A DNA stretch of 8,299 nucleotides. Source: an uncultured Pirellula sp. (lineage in GTDB: Bacteria; Planctomycetota; Planctomycetia; Pirellulales; Pirellulaceae). Below, one piece after another: positions 1 through 6,462 of this stretch (within the stretch, counting starts at the first letter, position 1; the number at the start of each line of letters is the position of its first letter). The notes below the pieces were generated by a model. That model was not told the DNA's origin. It saw nothing but the letters and a program-made list of their open reading frames with translations, and did not search any database. The stretch spans positions 1 through 8,299 of the forward strand of contig CAILTZ010000824.1 in NCBI GenBank assembly GCA_903837255.1, given 5' to 3'. The translations under genes were made by a program, and so were the position numbers.

Positions 1-591
1 CTCAACCCGGAACGGCAACGGAACCATGAACAACATGAAGAGCAACGCGGGTAAAGCCCAAACCAAAAAACCTCGTCCAGCCAGGACCCAAACCAAGCTG
101 ATGCAGGCAAGCGGAATCGTCCACCCATCCATCGTATCGAAGTACGCCCAGCGGGAGACAACCCTCAAAAAGATGACCCCCAAAAGCATGATCAGGCCAC
201 CGTAGTGGAACCCAGCACGCACCGGAGGCATCGAATCCTTCAAACTCCAAAGCAGATACCCGACAATTGGAATCACAAACCAGCCGTGGGAATAGTCAGG
301 TTCTCGAATCCAGGCGCCGATCAGGTAGCTCCAAGTCGGCCAATAAGCCCAAGCCAGAATGATCGCTGCTGCCGCTCCGAACATCCCAACATAATTCGCT
401 GGAATTGCAGGATAATTCCAGCTGGATTTGTCGATCCCCTTCCTGGACGCCTGAAACGTCTCCTCGGAATCACGGGGTTCGATCAACTCCTTAGCCTGAC
501 GATCAAATTTCTCGTCTTCTCCACCCCTGTAGATTGGATCCAAAGAGACCGCAGGCCTGGAGGCTGGAGAACGTCTTCTACGTTGATTCAT
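1..591 (-). CDS. Exosortase, N-terminal part (truncated by window edge)
   Basis: Exosortases are polytopic membrane cysteine transpeptidase-like enzymes that recognise a C-terminal sorting tag (PEP-CTERM or a variant) on secreted proteins. The visible part is 197 residues from an ATG at 591-589 and stays open through base 1. Residues 1-62 form a hydrophilic, presumably cytosolic tail that starts Arg-rich (MNQRRRRSPASR). Membrane segments follow at about 66-92, 103-117, 128-145, 158-171 and 175-190. The family signature EPDYSHGWFVIPIVGYLLW spans residues 97-115, and the FMVPLPFRVE stretch (188-197) matches the segment that precedes the catalytic Cys region in this family. The catalytic Cys, Arg and His would lie beyond the window, so activity cannot be judged. 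An in-frame TGA about 65 bases upstream, with no other likely start between, supports this ATG. No clear Shine-Dalgarno is seen. The style suggests the planctomycete exosortase subtype (XrtU), but the subtype is uncertain. Confidence 0.9.
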   Translation of the reverse strand, partial: MNQRRRRSPASRPAVSLDPIYRGGEDEKFDRQAKELIEPRDSEETFQASRKGIDKSSWNYPAIPANYVGMFGAAAAIILAWAYWPTWSYLIGAWIREPDYSHGWFVIPIVGYLLWSLKDSMPPVRAGFHYGGLIMLLGVIFLRVVSRWAYFDTMDGWTIPLACISLVWVLAGRGFLVWALPALLFMLFMVPLPFRVE

Positions 592-630
592 AGGATTGGG
601 CTGCTTTATGGATGGACACCTGACTCCAAA

Positions 631-658
631 AGGATAAACAAATCCCTGGATTGGTCAA
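631..658 (-). promoter_or_regulatory. Candidate sigma70-type promoter for the exosortase
   Basis: On the minus strand TTGACC (658-653) is followed after 16 bases by TATCCT (636-631). These match the -35 consensus at five of six positions and the -10 consensus at four of six. Transcription would start near 624, leaving a leader of roughly 33 bases before the ATG at 591. The site sits in the only sizeable gap between genes, where a second promoter would be expected. Planctomycete promoters are poorly defined and such matches occur by chance, so this is only a candidate. Confidence 0.3.
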
Positions 659-695
659 CTGATTTAAGCCCCTTTTACTCGGAAATCAAACATGC

Positions 696-714
696 CACGA
701 CAAGTCCTGTCGTG
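696..714. repeat. Perfect 7-bp inverted repeat in the FemAB-exosortase gap
   Basis: CACGACA (696-702) and TGTCGTG (708-714) are exact reverse complements separated by AGTCC. Read as RNA from either strand this gives a 7-bp stem with a 5-base loop. It lies about 100 bases downstream of the FemAB stop and 105 bases upstream of the exosortase start. No uridine run follows it directly on the minus strand (GCATGTTTGATTT), so it is a poor intrinsic terminator. It could be an operator, an mRNA-stabilising hairpin or one copy of a dispersed intergenic repeat. Only one copy was noticed in this window. Confidence 0.5.
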
Positions 715-810
715 CCGCAACGGGTCGCACGAGGCTGTCGCTTGCCTTTAGATTCGCCCTGAGGGCCAAAAGATCACCTTTAGCGCAATGCCGAGGAGGC
801 GCAGCGCCGC

Positions 811-1875
811 CTAAGGAATCCCGCGAACGATTGCCGGACCGATGAGTTTGGTGAACCATACCGGCAGTCTCTGCCAGATCTTGACCAATCTCTGCTTGCC
901 CTCGTCATCAGGCCGCATGCTTGACGGGTCCCCTTTGCGGACATAGTACTGCCAGATCGCCGGACTAGGCTTAGCCCCCCACTGCTCCTTGAACTTGTAG
1001 GTCCCAGCCCCGACAGTGCTTCGCCCGAAATCGAACTCGGTAGATCCCAATTCGATGGCTCGTCGGAGCAAATTCCAGTACATCCACATGTTGACATTGG
1101 TTGGGTTAAAGCTCCGCAAGGCGCTTGCGCTGGGGACCTCGGTCCGATGCGCATGGTGCACGAGCAGCGCCCCCGAGATGGGTTGGTGGTTCAATCGCAC
1201 CACGGCAAGCTCGGCGCGGGAATCCGACTTGGAGTTCGCAAACGACCTTAGCGCATGTCGAAAAAGGTTCTTGGAGTAAACCGGCGTGCCCAGATCTCGC
1301 ATGTTGTGAGCAAAGACCTTGTAAAAGTCGGCCAGAAGCTCCTCACCACCGAATTGCACCTCGAAGGGGTTCTCGTTGGATTTTTTAACCTGGCTACGCA
1401 GTTTGCTCTTGAAGGAGGCCATCAGTTCATCGGGCGAGCTTGGAAGAGCCAATCGCATGTGGACTTTATCGGTCCGTTCGTAGTTGAAGGCTGGGTGCTC
1501 GAAACGAACCTCATGGCGAAGCTCCAGGTGCTTGACATCGAGCTCATCGGCAAGCTCGACGGCTCGATCGATCAGGGGATGACAAAGTTCATCATGCATC
1601 GAGCCGGGTCCTTGGAAGATTAGCCCACCGGAATTGAGGTAGGGTAACGAGACCAAGAAGCTACCGAAGAGTTTGCTTTTTACCAGCATCAAAGGCAAGC
1701 ATGCAAAGGCTTTGCGCTGTGAATCGCCCCCCACCAAATAATAAGGCCGATGGCCCAATCCCGATGCGATTGCATCCCACCATGCCCAAGCCGGTTGCAG
1801 GCTTAAACAGTCCCCGAGCGAGCCTTGGCTCGCCCCAACCACTTCGGAACTTGTGCTGTATGTCTTGATCTCCAT
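811..1875 (-). CDS. FemAB-like GNAT-fold protein, exosortase/PEP-CTERM-associated type
   Basis: This 354-residue protein resembles the FemAB-related, GNAT-fold proteins found beside exosortase and EPS genes. FemAB proteins proper transfer amino acids from aminoacyl-tRNA to peptidoglycan precursors. The substrate of the exosortase-linked group is not established. The family hallmarks are LPLMLVKSKLFGSFLVSLPY (60-79), a GG-containing turn (83-84), ELR (118-120), KLRSQVKKS (158-166), NMRDLGTPVYSKNLF (191-205), NMWMYWNLL (262-270) and FDFGRST then GTYKFKEQWGAKPSP (281-305). Length and motif order fit a full-length member. There is no signal peptide or membrane helix, so it should be cytoplasmic. 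The ATG at 1875-1873 follows the upstream TAA after a single base, so translation is probably coupled. A weak GGAG lies 13 bases before it. The closest known relatives belong to XrtA-type systems, whereas the nearby exosortase looks like a planctomycete type. Family placement is firm; the reaction is unknown. Confidence 0.9.
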   Translation of the reverse strand: MEIKTYSTSSEVVGASQGSLGDCLSLQPAWAWWDAIASGLGHRPYYLVGGDSQRKAFACLPLMLVKSKLFGSFLVSLPYLNSGGLIFQGPGSMHDELCHPLIDRAVELADELDVKHLELRHEVRFEHPAFNYERTDKVHMRLALPSSPDELMASFKSKLRSQVKKSNENPFEVQFGGEELLADFYKVFAHNMRDLGTPVYSKNLFRHALRSFANSKSDSRAELAVVRLNHQPISGALLVHHAHRTEVPSASALRSFNPTNVNMWMYWNLLRRAIELGSTEFDFGRSTVGAGTYKFKEQWGAKPSPAIWQYYVRKGDPSSMRPDDEGKQRLVKIWQRLPVWFTKLIGPAIVRGIP

Positions 1876-1876
1876 G

Positions 1877-4800
1877 TTACTTCAAAGACTCCACTCGTTG
1901 GCTTCGCAATAGATTTTCAATGCGGATACCTTCGATGTACATTGCAACTTCATGCGATGCAGCCTTCCAGTGATTTCCCTTTTCCTTTTTCCCCCGCTCA
2001 ATCCAGCCACCGTACCGATGGTCGATAAAGTCATCTCTAATCAATGCTTGGGTCTTCCTGATAGGCTCTAGGTATTCGCTCCGACCATGCATGGAGTAAT
2101 AGCGCAACAGAGATCGCAAAAACTCCGCCTGTTGCCATCCCCCTTTGCCAGCTCCGGGTCGCTCGTGCAATCCACCCGACTGCTGGTCATAACCATGGCT
2201 CATCGAGTAATCCATCAACTCCTGTCCCACCTCCAAATACCTCCTGGGGAACCCCAGTTCGACCGCTCGACTGATCAAAAATGCCCACTCCACCTGATGC
2301 CCCATCTGGATGTATGGTTCCTGTTCGACCATCACGGGCTTGTTCCAATCGGCTTGATAGTCTTCGGGAATAACCCCGGACTCATGCCTCAATCGGCCAA
2401 CGACAAAATCCAAAAGCCTCTGGGTATCGCTGTAAACCCCCGGATCCCTGGTCGCATCGTAGAGTTCGAGCAGCCCTTCAAATAAATGCATGTTCGGATA
2501 TTGTGACCTTCGATTTAGGCCGGAAAAGTCCTCCGATGCTTTCCACATCAATCCCCCATCGGATTCCATCATCGAAGACCGCAGAACCTCCCAACATTTC
2601 AACGCCTCATCCGAATACTGTGCTTCTCCTGAGACCTTCGCAGCCGTGGCCAATGCATAAATGACAAAAGCATGGCCGTATCCGTCCTTTCCCCGATCGA
2701 GGACCTGCCCCTGCTCGTTGACTTGATAAAAATAACCACCATGCTTGGTGTCAGAGAATCTCTCCAAGAGAAACGTAATCCCCCTTTTCATCGCTTCAAG
2801 GAATCGAGGATCCTGTGTCACCGAATAGCCTACGGCCATCGTGTAAATCTGCCTAGTTTGAGAAACCAAGGTCGCAGAAGCATTCGGCTTGGGTGCCCAT
2901 GTCTCGTCGAGCTCCGTGTGAAAAAAACCGCTCGGACGGACGGATGCTCGATACCAAGGCTCCAAGTTCTCCTCGACCAAACTCTTTTTGAACCAACCCC
3001 ATTCGACCCCTTGGCCGCCAGTTGCTTCACCGCTAGGAACCTTTTCCTCGGCGGCTTGGATGCCCATGGGCCACGGATGGCCCGCAGCCAATAGGGGTGA
3101 CCAATCCATCTTTTTAAACCTAGGGCTAGTGCCGAGGATGGATCGATTCCAAGCCGAATTCCTACCCGTTTCACCAAATCTAGCCTTTGGTATGGATTCC
3201 AAATCAAGCTTGCCAGGTTTGCGTGTAATCGTGCCATCGCGATGGCACCCGAAGCAAGCCGTCGGCTTGTGGATTCGCCACGGGACCATCGAGCCCTTGC
3301 CCTCGAGCTCAAGGTCGATCTGTTCGTGCGACTCGACCAACTCAGCGTCGGATTGCTCAGCATCCCAAACATAGCTCAACGAAAACCACTCATGATCGCA
3401 GAATAGGAGCACCCGAGTCTCGACTTTGCGATCAGGCATCCATTGACTCGAATCCAACAAAGCCCCTTGGGAAATCGTTTGAACGAATAGGGTTCCATCC
3501 GGGTAGCTCGAGTTTCCTTCTTCGTACAACTTGATGGTTGTTCCTTGAGGTAGGCAGAACCAATAGTCGGTACGAAAACCCGCAATCCCACTCGCTTGCT
3601 CTCCTAACGCCAAGAGTAGCGAAGATTTTTTCATGTCGCTGGTCTCGATAGATGGCTCAGGAATGTATTTTCGAAAGCTATCGACCATCGCACCATCGAC
3701 CATCGAACTGTACCACCCGAGTTGACTGAGTTTCTTCGGGGCCCAACTCGCTGAAGAATGGTTCGCAGCGGTGCCAGGGTTGCAACGTGCGACCCTGCCA
3801 ATTCGATCGACAACCAAAGCCTCCCCCGCCGAATCCTGACCCATGCTCCTAAAGCCCCGACTCGAGCGGCCATGAGCCGGAGGATCTGGCCAAATCAAAC
3901 CCCGCTGGGCCGTGAGTCCCGCGGCGAGATTTTCGCGATCCATCGCCCACAATCCATCCTCAAGACGCTTCAGCTCGATTCCCTCCCTCAAAGCTAAATT
4001 GGATTTGTCGACAATCTGAACTTCCCCAAAAAAGAACCAACCTTTTTGCTGGCTCGAAAGGATCTGTGCCGACGCAGATGCTTGTAACTCAAGCCCCCCA
4101 AGTCGATCGGGGGACTTGAAGTCGACTTGGTAAGGAGGATACCGATCCGCCTGGACAATGAAAACCTGTGCGGTTCTCCAAGCGTTGGGATCAGCGCCGC
4201 GATGCTGCGATTCCTGCTGTTTGGCTTCTTTTAAAATCCAAAACTTGCCGTCTTGGTCAAACGTGGATGGAAAGTAAAGCGAGAGTATTCGGCCGGGGCT
4301 CTCGAAGTAAATTGTTTTCTGCGAACTTTCATGTGAATCGAACCACTGAAAAACGTAGCTGCGGTCGACGATCGGGTCGTACTCAATACCCCACATGAGC
4401 CCCATCCCAGGCATAGGCCCCACTGCAACGATGTCCCTTAGCCCTAACCACGGATAAGCCTCTTGGTAGTCCGATTGGGACCTTAGCGTCATGCTCAACT
4501 CTTTGACCGTAGAGGGCCAACGCGACCAAGGCGCAAATCCCCATTCGCTAGGTCTTAAAATGGGCTTTTCCAAAATCCGCTTGGGGCCCGGATCTGCCAA
4601 CCCTTCGTCAGGCCCTTTTTGCGGTATAGAGGGCAGACTCGGTGGCAGGCTCGGCGATAGACTCGGAGCACGCTCCGGGGACCCTTGACCCGTCAACTCG
4701 CGCAATTGGTCCTCCAAGCTTGCGATCTGCTTGTGCACGGACGGTAATGCCGGATGCTTTGGTCCAAACCTCGCCTCGTTCTTGCGTAGGGTTCTCAGTC

Positions 4801-4981
4801 GCTCGACAACGCCAGCAACCTCCGGTCGCTGCAAATCCGCCCTCGATAGTTTTTTCTCGGGTAACTCCTGGCCAATGGCAATAACGGCTGACGAAAACAC
4901 AACCCACATGCAAAAAATGCCATGAAAAATGCTCGAACCAATTACCTGTTGGCTACTCGAAAACATGGATCGGATTCCCAA
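1877..4981 (-). CDS. Secreted multidomain protein: Wzz-like helix, haem c module, AGE-family epimerase-like barrel
   Basis: This protein has 1034 residues if it starts at TTG 4981. An ATG at 4966 (residue 6) is an equally good or better start; GGGAG precedes the TTG by 10 bases. A signal-type hydrophobic segment covers about 17-37. Residues 45-98 are helical and contain RFGPKHPAL followed by QIASLEDQL, like Wzz/GNVR chain-length regulators. A Pro/Ser linker follows (102-125). Residues 140-465 match nothing I recognise. Residues 470-590 resemble the haem c module of SO2930-like and many planctomycete cytochromes: YWFCLPQGT, PDGTLFVQT, VETRVLL, YVWDAEQSDAELV and CFGCH (576-580). Residues about 665-1025 look like an N-acylglucosamine 2-epimerase (AGE) barrel: RQIYTMAVGYS (710-720), KDGYGHAFVIYALA (765-778), YPNMHLFEGLLELY (828-841), GHQVEW (894-899) and HWKAASHEVAMY (1004-1015). 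H832, H895 and H1010 are candidate active-site histidines. It probably binds haem and acts on sugars in the periplasm; the reaction is unknown. Confidence 0.85.
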   Translation of the reverse strand: MGIRSMFSSSQQVIGSSIFHGIFCMWVVFSSAVIAIGQELPEKKLSRADLQRPEVAGVVERLRTLRKNEARFGPKHPALPSVHKQIASLEDQLRELTGQGSPERAPSLSPSLPPSLPSIPQKGPDEGLADPGPKRILEKPILRPSEWGFAPWSRWPSTVKELSMTLRSQSDYQEAYPWLGLRDIVAVGPMPGMGLMWGIEYDPIVDRSYVFQWFDSHESSQKTIYFESPGRILSLYFPSTFDQDGKFWILKEAKQQESQHRGADPNAWRTAQVFIVQADRYPPYQVDFKSPDRLGGLELQASASAQILSSQQKGWFFFGEVQIVDKSNLALREGIELKRLEDGLWAMDRENLAAGLTAQRGLIWPDPPAHGRSSRGFRSMGQDSAGEALVVDRIGRVARCNPGTAANHSSASWAPKKLSQLGWYSSMVDGAMVDSFRKYIPEPSIETSDMKKSSLLLALGEQASGIAGFRTDYWFCLPQGTTIKLYEEGNSSYPDGTLFVQTISQGALLDSSQWMPDRKVETRVLLFCDHEWFSLSYVWDAEQSDAELVESHEQIDLELEGKGSMVPWRIHKPTACFGCHRDGTITRKPGKLDLESIPKARFGETGRNSAWNRSILGTSPRFKKMDWSPLLAAGHPWPMGIQAAEEKVPSGEATGGQGVEWGWFKKSLVEENLEPWYRASVRPSGFFHTELDETWAPKPNASATLVSQTRQIYTMAVGYSVTQDPRFLEAMKRGITFLLERFSDTKHGGYFYQVNEQGQVLDRGKDGYGHAFVIYALATAAKVSGEAQYSDEALKCWEVLRSSMMESDGGLMWKASEDFSGLNRRSQYPNMHLFEGLLELYDATRDPGVYSDTQRLLDFVVGRLRHESGVIPEDYQADWNKPVMVEQEPYIQMGHQVEWAFLISRAVELGFPRRYLEVGQELMDYSMSHGYDQQSGGLHERPGAGKGGWQQAEFLRSLLRYYSMHGRSEYLEPIRKTQALIRDDFIDHRYGGWIERGKKEKGNHWKAASHEVAMYIEGIRIENLLRSQRVESLK
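4622..4669. repeat. Degenerate 12-bp tandem repeat encoding a PSL-type linker
   Basis: Four 12-base units lie in tandem on the plus strand, for example GGCAGACTCGGT, GGCAGGCTCGGC and GATAGACTCGGA. In the coding frame they give APSL, SPSL, PPSL and PSIP (residues 105-120 of the epimerase-like protein). Because the unit is a multiple of three, copy-number change would alter linker length without breaking the frame. The linker joins the N-terminal helical segment to the rest of the protein and is probably disordered. Confidence 0.7.
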
Positions 4982-4988
4982 AACGAGG

Positions 4989-6446
4989 TTACTCCCAACT
5001 CAATCGGATGGCATGTGGTACATTCCGCTGGCCTCGCCGTTTCCAACCAACCACATACGCACGTTTGGTATCATCCAGAGTGTCGCACCCATAGAGTAAC
5101 AGCTGGGGTTGCTCCAGCAGCCCTGCGCTCTGTCGATCCAGAGGCAAAATAACCGAGCACTTGGTCTGCACATCAAAGACACTCCACTGGAATGCACCGT
5201 CTTTGCGATTCACAAAACCACACACGAATCGATCTCCATAAGGCGCAAACAAACTCGCACAATAAGCCTTACCCGAAGGATGCATCCAGCCTAAGCGATC
5301 TAATTGACTTTTACCCTCCTTCTGTCGAACTTGCCACAACGCGCCACTGTGGGTCACAAAAGCAATACTCCCATCGGTGAATTCGCAAAAGCCTGTAATC
5401 CCATGCGAGTCGGTACCCCCAGTCGGTGCATAATCGCTCAGCGGCCAATCATTCACCTCCTGCAGTTGCGTATCCAATTCGACAAGCGATACTCGGACGC
5501 GGTCGGCATCGAGCTCGTAGACTCCATCGAACTCAGAACTATCCGCAATCCGCGCTCGAATGCCATAAACATGACCCCTGGCATCCATGAAGATGTTTCG
5601 AGATGCATGCCCCATGTAGGTCCCAAGCTTCTTGCTGCGAATCTGCTTGGTCTGGGTGTCGTATTGGTATAGCACATGACCAAAGTATCCCTGAGCGACA
5701 ACATAACGCCCTCGCGCCGATAGTGCGATGAGCCCCTCAGGACTTGTATGAATGCACTCCCACGTGTTCGTCGTGGGCTCCAAGGCAAATATTCGTCCAC
5801 CATACAACGCATTTTGGCTCCCATCCCCAGCCTCGTCGTGCTCGTCCTGACTAGAAAAGTAAACCCGTCCATCGGCAGCTTGATAGATCTTGCTGTGGAT
5901 CTTCATCTGAGTCTCCGGCCAATCGATTTTGCGCCGAATCTTTAATCGGTCTAGCTGTTCATTGACCAATCCAAGCGTTTCAAAAGTGTCGGACGACGGA
6001 TCGAGCCTCCACAAGGCTGCGCTAGGGTTGTCGACACCAAAAGCAGCCACACCAAAGTAGATCCTCCCCTGCGAGTCTCTACCGGTAGCTCCCCAAATCG
6101 AATTCGCACCGACATAATCGGGAGCCTCCAGGTTCTCTAACTTCGGTGCTCTCAAAAAACGAGATCCCCCCAGCCGATCCGGCCCAGGCCATCGCGTGGA
6201 ACCCAAGGCCCCATCAGACATCTGTCCGTGTTGCGATTTATCGGGGGTCCTATTCGAAGATCCCGCGCCCTGCGATGACCCGTCGGAAACCTTTTCAATC
6301 GGATTCAACGCATCGCATCCAACGCCGATGCATAACAACAAAATACTTGTAGCCGCGACCAGGCCAACTGTCACCCGATGCGTAAGCCTGGAGAAGACTC
6401 TGCGATCATTCCGAGTTTTCAAACGATTTGGCCCTCTTACAATCAC
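4989..6446 (-). CDS. Beta-propeller lipoprotein, possibly Tat-exported
   Basis: The predicted protein has 485 residues from GTG at 6446-6444, which overlaps the upstream TGA as GTGA. AAGGAG sits 10 bases before the GTG, a strong ribosome binding site. A longer reading from TTG 6527 would overlap the upstream gene by 85 bases and bury the signal peptide. The N-terminus carries RRVFSR (15-20), a hydrophobic core at about 26-41 and the lipobox IGVGC with Cys44, so it should be a lipoprotein; the RRxF pattern hints at Tat export. A low-complexity Ser/Gly/Asp-rich linker runs to about 85. Residues 110-480 show repeated beta-blade patterns: GRDSQGRIYFG (122-132), KIHSKIYQAADGRVYFSSQ (182-200), GGRIFALEPTTNTW (216-229), GHVLYQYD (256-263), HASRNIFMDARGHVYGI (280-296), FTDGSIAFVTHSGALW (356-371) and APYGDRFVCGF (401-411). 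This suggests an SMP-30/NHL/Kelch-like propeller. Ligand and activity are unknown; a scaffold or carbohydrate-binding role beside the glycan genes is inferred. Confidence 0.85.
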   Translation of the reverse strand: MIVRGPNRLKTRNDRRVFSRLTHRVTVGLVAATSILLLCIGVGCDALNPIEKVSDGSSQGAGSSNRTPDKSQHGQMSDGALGSTRWPGPDRLGGSRFLRAPKLENLEAPDYVGANSIWGATGRDSQGRIYFGVAAFGVDNPSAALWRLDPSSDTFETLGLVNEQLDRLKIRRKIDWPETQMKIHSKIYQAADGRVYFSSQDEHDEAGDGSQNALYGGRIFALEPTTNTWECIHTSPEGLIALSARGRYVVAQGYFGHVLYQYDTQTKQIRSKKLGTYMGHASRNIFMDARGHVYGIRARIADSSEFDGVYELDADRVRVSLVELDTQLQEVNDWPLSDYAPTGGTDSHGITGFCEFTDGSIAFVTHSGALWQVRQKEGKSQLDRLGWMHPSGKAYCASLFAPYGDRFVCGFVNRKDGAFQWSVFDVQTKCSVILPLDRQSAGLLEQPQLLLYGCDTLDDTKRAYVVGWKRRGQRNVPHAIRLSWE

Positions 6447-6462
6447 GGATTCTTTGCTCCTT
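6437..6462 (-). promoter_or_regulatory. Ribosome binding site and GTGA stop-start overlap that set the propeller start
   Basis: On the minus strand AAGGAG (6462-6457) is followed after 10 bases by GTG (6446-6444). The TGA stop of the ligase-like gene occupies 6445-6443, so stop and start share GTGA. This is a standard translational-coupling arrangement. It moves the start 27 codons downstream of the longest open frame and places the signal peptide and lipobox at the expected distance from the N-terminus. Confidence 0.75.

Noticed and set aside
2..250. 82-codon minus-strand frame over the exosortase
   Set aside because: It is a shifted frame. The frame starting at ATG 591 contains the exosortase motifs and stays open across this stretch.
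205..762. 185-codon open frame on the plus strand
   Set aside because: It lies antisense to the exosortase, whose frame carries the YSHG and FMVPLP family signatures. Its own translation has no recognisable family pattern.
797..812. AGGCG-CAGCGC-CGCCT hairpin at the FemAB stop as an intrinsic terminator
   Set aside because: The stem is only 5 bp and no T run follows on the minus strand, so it is not reported as a terminator.
2672..3374. Overlapping plus- and minus-strand frames of 128-180 codons
   Set aside because: They are shadows of the haem/AGE gene, whose frame holds the CxxCH and epimerase motifs; none has a family-like pattern.
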